Shown: positions 9,076 to 17,341 of the stretch, piece after piece
Layout of the letters: every line of letters starts with the position of its first letter
How positions within the stretch are numbered: position 1 is the first letter of the stretch
Assembly: GCA_050247135.1 (NCBI GenBank)
Contig: JBFWUT010000004.1
Span: forward strand, 62,001-126,000
DNA from: Berkiella sp050247135
GTDB taxonomy: Bacteria > Pseudomonadota > Gammaproteobacteria > Berkiellales > Berkiellaceae
Length of the DNA stretch: 64,000 nucleotides
Reading direction: 5' to 3'
Position numbers and translations under genes: made by a program
The notes under the pieces: model-generated
The model's input: the letters and a program-made list of their open reading frames with translations, nothing else
What the model was told of the DNA's origin: nothing
The model's database searches: none

Positions 9076-9083
9076 CGCTTTCT
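9061..9083. terminator. Hairpin terminator overlapping the end of the XRE gene
   Basis: AGAAAGCGC (9061-9069) and GCGCTTTCT (9075-9083), a perfect 9-bp stem with loop ATTTA that contains the stop codon of the XRE gene. Followed by TATTATT. Lies between convergent genes and could serve both. Confidence 0.75.
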
Positions 9084-9085
9084 TA

Positions 9086-9697
9086 TTATTCATACATTGG
9101 ATACCGACCCCAGTGTCCGCGATATCGCTGACGCTGATGCCATGGTACATATTCTTCTTCATCGTAATTCGTCATCCGTTGTGACAATGAGGTAGAATAT
9201 TTTTCCACGGGTAATTGTTTCATACTTTCCGCTATTTTAGAAAAGTCTGGTAACTCAGCACCACCGGCTTGACCACTTCTGAAATGTTTATTTTCGACAT
9301 ATTGAAAAACAACGCTACCTTTGTTGTTCGCACTCTTTTTGATGCGGCAAATATTATTTTTAACGCGCGAATTTTGTACATCAAATTGCATAAATCGAAT
9401 TAACAAATCAGATCTGTCTGGCGATAGACTTTCAATATCGACAATATCAACGCCCTTTTTACCTTTTAAATCTTTTGCAATTCTATTGGGGTCATTTTTA
9501 TCTGTCACATAAGTGATGATAACAGAGGAATAGCCATTTCGATTTTGTGTTTTATATTCAGCGGCAAGGGAGTTCCCTTTGGCTTTTTCGCTGACTTTAT
9601 AATAGCGGAAACCATCGAAGTTGAGTTCATTGGGGCCAACAGCATAACTGGCGGTCGCTAATTGGCACAAAAGGATTGCAAATGCTGTTCTATTCAT
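9086..9697 (-). CDS. Exported hypothetical protein
   Basis: 203 residues with a signal peptide (MNRTAFAILLCQLATASYA, cleavage probably after SYA). Mature part of mixed strand and helix, with a Tyr/Arg/His-rich tail (PWHQRQRYRGHWGRYP). One cysteine remains in the mature chain. No family recognised. The start is preceded only by a weak GAAG. Upstream (9698-9865) lies the first cluster of GGACA(T/G)CC repeats. Probably periplasmic; function unknown. Confidence 0.72.
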   Translation of the reverse strand: MNRTAFAILLCQLATASYAVGPNELNFDGFRYYKVSEKAKGNSLAAEYKTQNRNGYSSVIITYVTDKNDPNRIAKDLKGKKGVDIVDIESLSPDRSDLLIRFMQFDVQNSRVKNNICRIKKSANNKGSVVFQYVENKHFRSGQAGGAELPDFSKIAESMKQLPVEKYSTSLSQRMTNYDEEEYVPWHQRQRYRGHWGRYPMYE

Positions 9698-9794
9698 AAT
9701 TCATGCTTCACGATAATAAACGTAGTTATTTAATCGACCATAAATGCAGAGTTCTTTAACAGCCATGGAGTGGTTTATATACACGATTTATAAA

Positions 9795-9861
9795 GGACAT
9801 CCATTTTTGACTTACATAGGACGACTTACATAGGACAGCCATTTTTGCTTAGAGGACAGCC
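9795..9861 (+). repeat. Cluster of three GGACA(T/G)CC repeats (left array)
   Basis: GGACATCC at 9795-9802, GGACAGCC at 9833-9840 and 9854-9861, each followed by ATTTT. Between them is a 14-bp tandem repeat, GACTTACATAGGAC at 9809-9822 and 9823-9836, which carries a further half-site. All read the same way on the + strand. Belongs to the dispersed family around the transposase at 12235. Confidence 0.75.
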
Positions 9862-9865
9862 ATTT

Positions 9866-10798
9866 TCACTTTTCCAGCATTGCACCAACGTGAGCAGCGA
9901 CTGATTCTGGTAAGGCCCTCAAGTGGTATCCACCTTCTAGGGTTGAAATGACTCTACCAGCAGCATATTTGGTAGCAATATTACAAACCGCTTTGGTAAT
10001 GTAAGCATAATCTGATGCTTCTAACGATAAATTGGCCAATGGATCTAATCGGTGTGCATCAAATCCTGCTGAAATGAAAAGACACTCTGGTTGGAAGCTA
10101 TCTAAAATAGGCACTAACTCTGAATCAACTCTTTGACGGAATTCCTCTCCTGTCGTGTCAGCGCGTAGTGGACGTAAATGAATGTGCTTAGGCTTGCCCT
10201 CTAAGGAAGCTCCAGGATAAAAAGGATGCTGGAAGCTAGACCAAAAACAAACACGAGGCTCATTGGTAAACATCGTTTCTGTTCCATTGCCATGATGGAC
10301 GTCAAAATCAATAATGGCTATGCGTTTGCAGCCATATTTTGCTAAAGCGTGAGCTGCCCCTACAGCTACATTATTGAAAAAGCAAAACCCCATGGCTGTA
10401 TCGGGCTCTGCATGGTGTCCTGGTGGCCTGACTAAGCAAAATTGTTTGGATGTCCTGTCGTTCGTTTTACTAAAAGCCAAGTCAACAGCGGCAATCTGTG
10501 CACCGGCGGCATGTAATGCCGCTGATAAGGTATAAGGGTTCATTGCTGTATCGGGGTCAAGGTGAACGTAACCCTCTTTAGGTGAAACAGCGAAAATACT
10601 TTCTATATAGTGTATGGGATGAACACGCTGTAATTGTTCCTTGGTTGCACGTGGAGCCTCTTGCCAATCGAGTTCTTTAGCCCATGGCGCTTGCTTGAGC
10701 GTTCCTGCTATCGCTTCCAATCGCGCGGGACTTTCTGGATGTCCTGCGCCCATTTCGTGTTTTAAACAATCTGGATGTGTCAATATCGTTACTGGCAT
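9866..10798 (-). CDS. Histone deacetylase family protein (acetylpolyamine/acetoin-utilisation type)
   Basis: 310 residues, the usual length for class II HDAC-like bacterial amidohydrolases. Landmarks: GHPESPARL (19-27), RPPGHHAE with His128-His129, DFDVHHGNGTE with Asp166 and His168 as zinc ligands, SAGFDAH with Asp247 as third ligand, and EGGYHLRAL (Tyr291). It should deacetylate an acetyl-lysine or acetyl-polyamine; the substrate cannot be told. A copy of the GGATGTCC repeat sits directly before ATG 10798, where its GGA may act as the ribosome binding site. A second copy encodes residues 115-117 (Arg-Thr-Ser), just before the catalytic His pair, where family members seem to me about three residues shorter. 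A third overlaps the normal Gly-His-Pro codons. Confidence 0.93.
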   Translation of the reverse strand: MPVTILTHPDCLKHEMGAGHPESPARLEAIAGTLKQAPWAKELDWQEAPRATKEQLQRVHPIHYIESIFAVSPKEGYVHLDPDTAMNPYTLSAALHAAGAQIAAVDLAFSKTNDRTSKQFCLVRPPGHHAEPDTAMGFCFFNNVAVGAAHALAKYGCKRIAIIDFDVHHGNGTETMFTNEPRVCFWSSFQHPFYPGASLEGKPKHIHLRPLRADTTGEEFRQRVDSELVPILDSFQPECLFISAGFDAHRLDPLANLSLEASDYAYITKAVCNIATKYAAGRVISTLEGGYHLRALPESVAAHVGAMLEK

Positions 10799-10799
10799 A

Positions 10800-10807
10800 G
10801 GACATCC
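10800..10807 (+). repeat. Single GGACATCC repeat at the HDAC start
   Basis: GGACATCC, with A before it at 10799, sits in the 16-base gap between the HDAC-like start codon (10798) and the end of the gene at 10815. On the coding strand it reads GGATGTCCT directly followed by ATG. Confidence 0.7.
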
Positions 10808-10814
10808 ATATTAA

Positions 10815-12083
10815 TTAACCACGACCAAACCGGGTAAATGCTTTCGATAACAACGAATTAGCATTGTTACGACCCGCTACTTGCTTTTGGCTTTGTTCTT
10901 GATAAGTTTGTTTTAAACTGACTAACAATTCTCTCGCTTGATATGCCGTCAAAACAGGCTCACGATTGTTGACTGCCGGCTTACGTTTGACGCGTCTAAC
11001 ATCTTTAACAATTCCTTGGTTAAGAGCCTCGATATGACGACGTAAATTCTCAAAAATCACATTTCCACGAAGTGGAACATAGTCAGGGTGAACAGGGAAT
11101 GCTCGGGCCATGACAACAGGCTCAACGGCTTCCATTTGGGGTGCAGCTCGCGGGACAGCCATACCACCCTGCTGAGCAAAGGGGTTCGCTTGCATCGCTG
11201 GGACCGCTTGCATCGCTGGGACCGCTTGCATCGCTGGGACAGCCATTCCATCTCCGACCTGATGTTCTTGAGCCACCGGGACAGCAGCATTGGCCTGCGC
11301 TTGCGCTCTGCGCCTAGCCCTTGGCGCTCTGGGCGCTCGTGGCGGCCGTGGGGCTTGCATTTCACCTAAAAACCCTGGGACATCCACATCTGCTAAATAG
11401 CTAATCGCCTTTGCAGCAGCTTGCTTTCTCACTTCTCTTTTTGTATCCGATTTAGAAAATAATTCTATGATGGGTAGCAAATTAGACAATCTCAGTGCGC
11501 TTAATAAAGCATATTTATATTCATCATGAGCTGTTGAGCCATCTTCCTTATGTTCATCTATTTGATCACGAATGAAAAGCAATAACTGTTTCAAAGCTTG
11601 TACGTCTTGAGCTTTCAAACCTGCCAGAGCTGCCACAGCATCGACGCCTTGCTCTATATCAACCTCATAATTATAAATTTGCGGATTTTCATCAATGATT
11701 CTAGCCACATCAGCATCACTAAAGACATAAGCTGTATTTGAGTGCTCTAAATTTCTATCGGCTACTTCGCGAATCACCTCTTTGGCTAGATTGTGACCAA
11801 AACCACCACCAAACCATCCTCCAAAACAACCGGCAAAGATGGTTCCGGCAATGGTTCCTAAGAATGGCACTGCTTGATTAGTAAAATAGGAAATCAGGGT
11901 GGGTTGGAGGATAAATAAGGCGGCACCGCCCCCAGCACCCGCAAGGGACACCGTTAAGCAGATAGCGCTTCTGACGCGTTTGTGATCGTAATAAATATCT
12001 GCAATGCTTCCTGCCATTTCCATAACAGTATTGGTTGTCACAGACTGTTGCACTAATCCAGCAACCCATTGGAGCACATTCAT
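10815..12083 (-). CDS. Unknown protein with two membrane spans and VPAMQA repeats
   Basis: 422 residues from ATG 12083, chosen because AAGGAG lies 7 bases upstream; the open frame continues to an ATG at 12116 without a comparable site. Residues ~45-105 hold two hydrophobic glycine-rich segments ('AGAGGGAALFIL', 'GTIAGTIFAGCFGGWFGGGFG'). The middle is helical, then comes a proline/arginine-rich linker (PRPPRAPRAPRARRR) and three tandem copies of AVPAMQ encoded by an 18-bp DNA repeat (about 11192-11245), followed by a helical end. No known domain; the build resembles membrane-inserted effectors. Two MAVP stretches and DVP are encoded by copies of the GGACAGCC/GGACATCC word at 11153, 11237 and 11378. 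Confidence 0.75.
   Translation of the reverse strand: MNVLQWVAGLVQQSVTTNTVMEMAGSIADIYYDHKRVRSAICLTVSLAGAGGGAALFILQPTLISYFTNQAVPFLGTIAGTIFAGCFGGWFGGGFGHNLAKEVIREVADRNLEHSNTAYVFSDADVARIIDENPQIYNYEVDIEQGVDAVAALAGLKAQDVQALKQLLLFIRDQIDEHKEDGSTAHDEYKYALLSALRLSNLLPIIELFSKSDTKREVRKQAAAKAISYLADVDVPGFLGEMQAPRPPRAPRAPRARRRAQAQANAAVPVAQEHQVGDGMAVPAMQAVPAMQAVPAMQANPFAQQGGMAVPRAAPQMEAVEPVVMARAFPVHPDYVPLRGNVIFENLRRHIEALNQGIVKDVRRVKRKPAVNNREPVLTAYQARELLVSLKQTYQEQSQKQVAGRNNANSLLSKAFTRFGRG
11192..11245. repeat. 18-bp tandem repeat inside the unknown gene
   Basis: Three near-identical copies of GGGACCGCTTGCATCGCT (the last begins GGGACAGCC) encode the VPAMQA repeats on the minus strand. Copy number could change by replication slippage without breaking the frame. 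Confidence 0.7.
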
Positions 12084-12135
12084 CGCTATCTCCTTGTCGA
12101 TAAATTTCCCGAGCATCTTAACTCATTTTGTTCGA

Positions 12136-12167
12136 GGACATCCATTTTAAATAAACCTAGGACAGCC
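12136..12167 (+). repeat. GGACATCC / GGACAGCC pair upstream of the transposase
   Basis: GGACATCC 12136-12143 and GGACAGCC 12160-12167, 24 bases apart start to start, both followed by ATTT. They lie 70-100 bases before the transposase start in the same + orientation as every intergenic copy left of it. Spaced pairs like this resemble the doublets formed by REP elements next to RAYT genes. Confidence 0.75.
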
Positions 12168-12234
12168 ATTTGTTTTAATTGAAATCAGTACTCTTATGGT
12201 TTATATTACACATATCGCAGCAATGAGGTCGCGT

Positions 12235-13215
12235 ATGACAATTCCACGCTCTCAACAAATTGATCTAAGCAAAACTTCTTACTATCACTGCATGACACGA
12301 TGCGTTCGTCGTTCTTACTTGTGCGGCTACGATAGCGAAACACAGCGTGACTATTCGCATCGAAAAGAGTGGATAGTTTCTAAAATAAAGCATCTGGCAA
12401 ATATTTTTGCTATTCATATTTGCGCCTACGCTATCATGAGCAATCATTACCACCTTGTTCTTTTTGTAAATGAGAAGCAAGCTGATAGCTGGGATCAACA
12501 AGATATTATTACTAGATGGCATGCGCTTTTTCCAACTGACGCCAAATCCATTACCACTTATTCAAAAAAAGAGGCAGAAATTAAAATAGAACAATGGCGC
12601 CATCGCTTAATGGATATTAGCTGGTTTATGCGTTGTTTAAATGAGCCTATCGCGCGCTATTCGAATAAAGAAGACGAAAAGAAAGGACGGTTTTGGGAAG
12701 GGCGCTTTAAATCGCAAGCCCTGCTTGATGAAGGAGCTTTATTAAGTGCCATGGTGTATGTTGATTTAAATCCAATTCGATCACAAATCGCACAAACACC
12801 TGAAGAATCTGATTTTACTTCCATCCAGGAAAGGTTAAAGACATTTGCTAAACACTTGAAAAATCAGAGTGCCAGCTTGGCCCCACAGCCACAAAGTCTT
12901 GTCCCTTTTGCTGATTTGCACATCGCTGATGATATCAATCCAATCATTGATTTTAAATTATTAGATTATTTTGAATTAGTTGAATCTACCGGACGAATGA
13001 TACATCAGGACAAGAAGGGAATCATACCCAACGACCTTGCGCCACTGTTGTTACGTTTAGGTCTAGATGCCAAATATTGGTTACAAAGTGTAAAGCATTT
13101 ACAAACCCGCTTTTCATATGCGATTGGCCATAATGATCTTTTAGCGAGTTTCAAATCTGCCTACTCTCATCACAGTCCTAAAGGCACTCATGCGGCGAAT
13201 CAATTTTATCTGTAA
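12235..13215 (+). CDS. Y1_Tnp / RAYT-type transposase
   Basis: 326 residues from ATG 12235 (MTIPRSQQ); the open frame has earlier ATGs at 12196 and 12223, but the family starts at about this point. It is a HUH single-strand transposase: NHYHLVL gives the metal-binding His-Tyr-His (71-73), and the block 'PIARYSNKEDEKKGRFWEG' carries the likely catalytic tyrosine, followed by RFKSQALLDE and YVDLNPIRS, typical of the long, domesticated IS200-like/RAYT branch. Such proteins nick hairpin or short repeat DNA in single-stranded form. Here the gene stands alone, without IS200 ends, and is surrounded for about 4 kb each side by GGACA(T/G)CC repeats that change orientation at the gene, so it is probably their mobiliser. 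Confidence 0.88.
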   Translation: MTIPRSQQIDLSKTSYYHCMTRCVRRSYLCGYDSETQRDYSHRKEWIVSKIKHLANIFAIHICAYAIMSNHYHLVLFVNEKQADSWDQQDIITRWHALFPTDAKSITTYSKKEAEIKIEQWRHRLMDISWFMRCLNEPIARYSNKEDEKKGRFWEGRFKSQALLDEGALLSAMVYVDLNPIRSQIAQTPEESDFTSIQERLKTFAKHLKNQSASLAPQPQSLVPFADLHIADDINPIIDFKLLDYFELVESTGRMIHQDKKGIIPNDLAPLLLRLGLDAKYWLQSVKHLQTRFSYAIGHNDLLASFKSAYSHHSPKGTHAANQFYL

Positions 13216-13217
13216 AA

Positions 13218-13739
13218 TTAATTTTTTAATTTGATTTTAGTTGATAGATTTTTGTCTAAAGAAGAGTCTTTACTACTATTTTCTTTGGCAGATATTTTTT
13301 TAACATGGTTAAAATATGGTGATAATGCCTTTTGAGGCATATTTTTACTCAATAGTTCCACGTTTTTATTTTTAGGATTTTCGTTATCAACTTTATTTTC
13401 TTTTGTTGTTTCAGGAACTATTTTGGTAACCAACGACAAAATTGATATGCCCACCATAAGGGCTAATAGTAATTCTATATTTGCTGCAAATAACTTTATT
13501 GTTGTTTCTAATGCAGTAAAACTATTCACCGTTAAGGCAGATGTAGCTACTTGTGTTTTTGATGATATTAACAAGATATTCAAAGGCAAAGCGAGCATCA
13601 TCATAGGTATCGATAATATCAATGTGGTTGAAATTCCCAAGAAGAATATTAGTAATAAAAAAATACTTAATCCCCCCATAGCAAAGGCCAGAGGCGCAGC
13701 AATTTCTCTAAATTCTTCAGTACCGTCATTCTTTTTCAT
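13218..13739 (-). CDS. Small membrane protein of unknown function
   Basis: 173 residues. Three hydrophobic segments: about 13-40 (LAFAMGGLSIFLLLIFFLGI), 42-60 and 88-106 (ELLLALMVGISILSLVTKIV). The C-terminal ~65 residues are polar and Lys/Asn/Ser-rich, presumably cytoplasmic. No family recognised. The stop is 3 bases from the convergent transposase stop, and paired repeats lie upstream of its start. Codon use is AT-rich. It might be a passenger of the repeat/transposase block, but nothing proves that. Confidence 0.6.
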   Translation of the reverse strand: MKKNDGTEEFREIAAPLAFAMGGLSIFLLLIFFLGISTTLILSIPMMMLALPLNILLISSKTQVATSALTVNSFTALETTIKLFAANIELLLALMVGISILSLVTKIVPETTKENKVDNENPKNKNVELLSKNMPQKALSPYFNHVKKISAKENSSKDSSLDKNLSTKIKLKN

Positions 13740-13837
13740 AACATTACCAGTTCGATAGTTAACTCTTTTTGTAGCAAACTATTCTAACCAGTCCAACGAA
13801 GAGTTAAAAGTGTACTGCCTCGATAAATCAGGAAAAT

Positions 13838-13884
13838 GGATGTCCTTTTATGAGGTAAAAAGTAAAAAGAAAGGATGGATGTCC
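13838..13884 (-). repeat. GGATGTCC pair (right array 1)
   Basis: GGATGTCC at 13838-13845 and 13877-13884, preceded by AAAAT and GAT. They read opposite to all intergenic copies left of the transposase. They fill the gap between the gene at 13739 and dipZ. Confidence 0.75.
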
Positions 13885-13890
13885 TCTGAG

Positions 13891-15513
13891 CTATTCATTT
13901 CCAAAGGTAAATGCATAAGCCTCTAACCCCGGGGCACTTATGCGAATTTCGAGTATACCTGCTTGCGCTTTTGGCAAGTTAACCAGCTCGTATAGCTGAT
14001 GTTCTTTTATTTCTATCTCTTTTTGTGGCTGTCCTTCAAGCAATACGGTAATAGAAATCGGCTTGGATGTCCTATTGCCCATCACTAAGAATACTTGCTT
14101 TGCTTTGAAATGATAACGCAGCGCCGTATTGGCACCTTGAGAAACAATTCTTTCATTTTCTAATTTCCAATCGCCTTGCAATGCCCAGTGATGCAAAGCT
14201 AGCGTTGCTGGAAAATCGTAAGATCGTGAAGCGTCTTTAACGATACTTCCACTCGCAAAATGCTCTTGTCGCTCATAGCCTAAATAAGTTTCTGGTGATT
14301 GATCATAAAGATACCTGGCATCGCGCTCTGCATTGGTAGGCTCTTTATCAACACCCAAAAGTGCTTGGATATTATGTTCGGTTATCTCATAAGCCCCTTC
14401 ACCAAAATGGGTATAAACAATATTGCCATTCTTATCAATCAAGTAATGCGCCGGCCAATAGCGATTGGAAAATGCTTGCCAAGTGCTCAATTGGTTGTCT
14501 ATTGCTACCGGGTAAGTGATCCCAAATCTTGTGATTGCGCCTTCAACATTACTAATGTCTTTCTCAAACTCGAATTCGGGGGAATGAACCCCAATAATCA
14601 CCAAACCTTTATCGCGATATTTTTTATCCCACGCTATGATATAAGGCAGTGTGCGAATACAATTAATACAAGAGTAAGTCCAAAAATCAATCAAGACGAC
14701 TTTACCTTTTAATTGCTTCATAGTCAGCGGTGGAGAGTTTAACCATGCCTCTATCCCTTCAAATTCCGGAGCTTGGTACGTAAAACTCAATGGATGAATA
14801 AGTGTTTGTGACTCAACTTTTGTGATACCTGAATCTTTTTGGGGAATGAAACGCCCTAGGTCCATCCCAGTTGCAATATAAATGACCGAAACTAAAATCA
14901 ACACGCCGAGAACCTTTCTCACAATGGAGGTATATTTAACTAAACCTCCCCAGCTCGTTAATACCGCCCTTCCCGTTAAGGTGATAAGCAACATGGGAAT
15001 GGCAGCTCCTAAAGAAAAGGCTAATACCATTAATGCACTACCTAAATGACTTTCTTGGCGTATAATTTGCACTAGTGCTGCGGCGAGAATGGGCCCCGCA
15101 CAAGGTGTCCAGACCAAGCCAATTAAACTTCCTATTAATAGGCCACTAAAAAAGCCCTTTTGTGACGAGCTGGTTAACGCTAAACTTTTATTGGCAAGCC
15201 CTGAGGTTATTCTGCTAAACCATTCAGACAAACGATTCGAAATAAGCATAATCCCTAGCAAAAACAATATAACCAGAGAAAATTGCTTAATCAGATTTAA
15301 ATCTATCCCAGTGACTTTGATTAACGCTGCAGAGCCTAAAGCAAAAAAAGTAAAGGACAAGATGAAACCTAGGATAATGCCATAAGGTCTTAGCTTACCA
15401 ACATCCACTGCCGCGCTGAGTACTAATGGCAAAATAGGTAAGATACAAGGGGAAGCAATGAGTGCTAAACCTTCTAAAAACGCAAGACTGATTTCAACAA
15501 AACTTAATTGCAT
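13891..15513 (-). CDS. dipZ: DipZ: CcdA-type membrane domain fused to thioredoxin domain
   Basis: 540 residues. The N-terminal ~230 are a CcdA/DsbD-type electron-relay domain of about six membrane segments with its two cysteines in SPCILPILP (Cys23) and TPCAGPILA. Then a periplasmic TlpA-like thioredoxin fold with 'WTYSCINCIRTLPYI' as CxxC redox site, and a C-terminal jelly-roll-like domain. DipZ carries reducing power from cytoplasmic thioredoxin to extracytoplasmic disulfides, for example in oxidative defence and cytochrome c maturation. ATG 15513 has AAGGGA upstream. Two copies of the local repeat lie in the C-terminal domain: AGGACATCC at 14065-14072 coding Arg-Thr-Ser (followed by Lys, as in the HDAC-like gene) and GGACAGCC at 14027-14034 coding Gly-Gln-Pro. 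Confidence 0.92.
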   Translation of the reverse strand: MQLSFVEISLAFLEGLALIASPCILPILPLVLSAAVDVGKLRPYGIILGFILSFTFFALGSAALIKVTGIDLNLIKQFSLVILFLLGIMLISNRLSEWFSRITSGLANKSLALTSSSQKGFFSGLLIGSLIGLVWTPCAGPILAAALVQIIRQESHLGSALMVLAFSLGAAIPMLLITLTGRAVLTSWGGLVKYTSIVRKVLGVLILVSVIYIATGMDLGRFIPQKDSGITKVESQTLIHPLSFTYQAPEFEGIEAWLNSPPLTMKQLKGKVVLIDFWTYSCINCIRTLPYIIAWDKKYRDKGLVIIGVHSPEFEFEKDISNVEGAITRFGITYPVAIDNQLSTWQAFSNRYWPAHYLIDKNGNIVYTHFGEGAYEITEHNIQALLGVDKEPTNAERDARYLYDQSPETYLGYERQEHFASGSIVKDASRSYDFPATLALHHWALQGDWKLENERIVSQGANTALRYHFKAKQVFLVMGNRTSKPISITVLLEGQPQKEIEIKEHQLYELVNLPKAQAGILEIRISAPGLEAYAFTFGNE

Positions 15514-15544
15514 TCTTCATCCCTTATCTTTTGATATCGAATAT

Positions 15545-15585
15545 GGATGTCCTTTTATCATCGTTTAAATCAAATAGCGATGTCC
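15545..15585 (-). repeat. GGATGTCC pair (right array 2)
   Basis: GGATGTCC at 15545-15552 and a one-mismatch copy CGATGTCC at 15578-15585, both followed by TTT, between dipZ and the spermidine-synthase-like gene. Same orientation as the other right-side copies. Confidence 0.65.
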
Positions 15586-15618
15586 TTTCTATTCCTTTTC
15601 TATTGGTTTCCCATTAAG

Positions 15619-17049
15619 TCAGTTGAGATTGTGGTCAAAATCGACTTTGTTGCTGTTATCAATATAAATGAGATTGTCATTGATGTTTTTGTGGCAAACA
15701 TAAATGATATTCGAATTTTGATCAGCATATTTGGTGGGTATTGCCATACAGGAACCAAATACACTGCGAATAGTATTATCCATCCGCTTAGCATATTTAT
15801 CGTTTAGCAATGGATTGGCAACGACATTAAATATCGCATACCCCTCCGGTTTTATTCGAGAAGCCATCAGTTCATAGTATTCTTTTGTGAGTAGATGCGT
15901 TGGCACTGAAAGCCTATTGCTGAAAGTATCTATAATGATTACATCGTACTTTTTAGAGTTAACCAAAAGAAACTGACGCGCATCTTGTATAACAACTTGC
16001 CCCTGTATTTTTTCAAGAAAGTGTTTTTTTACAAGATCAGGCAATTCGGGGTCTACATCAACATAGGTAAAATGATTATCATGCGCGCCTTGTGCGCTGA
16101 TAGTGAATCCTCCAGCACCCAATACCAAAATTTCTTTGTTAGTTAATTTAAGATCATCAAATAGGATGCGTTTTATAAGCTCAATATAAGGAAATGCTTT
16201 TTTCTCAGTATTAAGATATGAAGAGCCCGAGCGATTAATCATGAGAACTTTACCATGTGTGTTATAATACTCTTCATTATCTTCAACTGAATAGTTTCCA
16301 TAGTTATTACTCATAATAAAAGCAGCTTTGCCAAAATCAATATTCACAGCAATAACAATGAAGGAACAAAAAAACAGCAACAAAATTGGAGTAAGGAGTA
16401 ACTCTCGCAAATTTAAAAATATAACCAAAATGAATAGTAAACAGAAATTCACAAAAACGGTTTGAGCCACCCCAAAATAGTGCATCAAAATAAGAGTTGT
16501 CAGGACTGAACCTAAAAATGAACCTATGGTACTAACATGTAAAACATTGCCCCCAATCAGCCCAACCTTATCTTGATTTTTATGCAAATGCATTGTAATC
16601 GGGACTGTTTGTCCTAAAAGATAAACCAGTGGTGCCGTGATACATAGCAAATAGATTAACAAGCCACCCATTAAAGTAGCATTAAACAACTTCTTGTAAA
16701 CTAAAAAATAGATATCAATAAAGGGATACGATAAACCAATCCCAAGCAACACAGCAGCAATACAAAAATTTCGGGTAAGAACCGGTATGAAATGCTCATC
16801 AACTTTCCCGCCTTGACGATAGCCGTAGGCAAGAAACAAAAGGAATACACCAATAATTAAGCTGGTGACCGTCACGCTATTACCCACAAAAGGGATCATT
16901 TGCCGCAAAGTCAAAATTTCAAGCGAAATGGTGACAAACCCTTCAATGAGAATAATAACGTAGAGTAAGAATAGAGGGAGATAAATAGAATGATTTTGGG
17001 ATTGTGGTGAGTTTGTGTCGCTGCTCATGTTGACGAAATCATTACCCAA
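15619..17049 (-). CDS. Membrane-fused spermidine-synthase-like protein
   Basis: 476 residues. Residues ~18-240 form about seven membrane segments beginning 'IEGFVTISLEILTLRQMIPF', typical of the N-terminal half of membrane-fused aminopropyltransferase homologues. The C-terminal ~220 residues are a Rossmann methyltransferase-like domain: 'ILVLGAGGFTISAQG' (nucleotide loop), 'TYVDVDPEL' and 'VIIQDARQFL...YDVIIIDTFS', as in spermidine synthases, where the acidic pair handles decarboxylated SAM and amine. Whether this one makes polyamine is unknown; many membrane-fused members lack a known substrate. The start is uncertain (ATG 17049 or 17028; neither has a good ribosome binding site). Flanked on both sides by repeat clusters. 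Confidence 0.82.
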   Translation of the reverse strand: MGNDFVNMSSDTNSPQSQNHSIYLPLFLLYVIILIEGFVTISLEILTLRQMIPFVGNSVTVTSLIIGVFLLFLAYGYRQGGKVDEHFIPVLTRNFCIAAVLLGIGLSYPFIDIYFLVYKKLFNATLMGGLLIYLLCITAPLVYLLGQTVPITMHLHKNQDKVGLIGGNVLHVSTIGSFLGSVLTTLILMHYFGVAQTVFVNFCLLFILVIFLNLRELLLTPILLLFFCSFIVIAVNIDFGKAAFIMSNNYGNYSVEDNEEYYNTHGKVLMINRSGSSYLNTEKKAFPYIELIKRILFDDLKLTNKEILVLGAGGFTISAQGAHDNHFTYVDVDPELPDLVKKHFLEKIQGQVVIQDARQFLLVNSKKYDVIIIDTFSNRLSVPTHLLTKEYYELMASRIKPEGYAIFNVVANPLLNDKYAKRMDNTIRSVFGSCMAIPTKYADQNSNIIYVCHKNINDNLIYIDNSNKVDFDHNLN

Positions 17050-17122
17050 GCTCTGTGCCTTACTTATTTAGGGGCGAATTGAAGTTACCGCTCATCTGCA
17101 CACTCAGTTTAGCTTATGCGAT

Positions 17123-17204
17123 GGCTGTCCTCTCTCCGATAATCTTCCTTTTTAAATGGATGTCCTGTGAATCTCGTGTGAATCTCGTGAATCTTTGGAT
17201 GTCC
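17123..17204 (-). repeat. Three GG(A/C)TGTCC repeats (right array 3)
   Basis: GGCTGTCC 17123-17130, GGATGTCC 17158-17165 and 17197-17204. Between the last two are GTGAATCTC at 17167-17175, 17178-17186 and a short copy at 17187-17194. This mirrors the triple cluster at 9795-9861 on the far left of the block. Confidence 0.75.
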
Positions 17205-17341
17205 TCTGATGAAACTGTAAAAAAATCCAACTTGATGAGGCCAGATTTTGACAAAAGTGCCATCTATAGCCTGAAATGAGTATATCTTTTGTATCAAGCT
17301 TTCTTAAGTTGCATCACATACACCATAATAAGGGCCGAACG

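Noticed and set aside
11057..11369. Frames of 93-102 residues on both strands across the VPAMQA repeat
   Set aside because: They arise from the 18-bp tandem repeat read in other frames.
12196..13215. A complete IS200/IS605 insertion sequence
   Set aside because: No TnpB, no terminal hairpins and no target duplication are seen; the protein is of the long RAYT-like type with external short repeats.
9795..17204. CRISPR array
   Set aside because: The repeats are only 8-14 bp, irregularly spaced, in both orientations and interrupted by genes; there are no cas genes.
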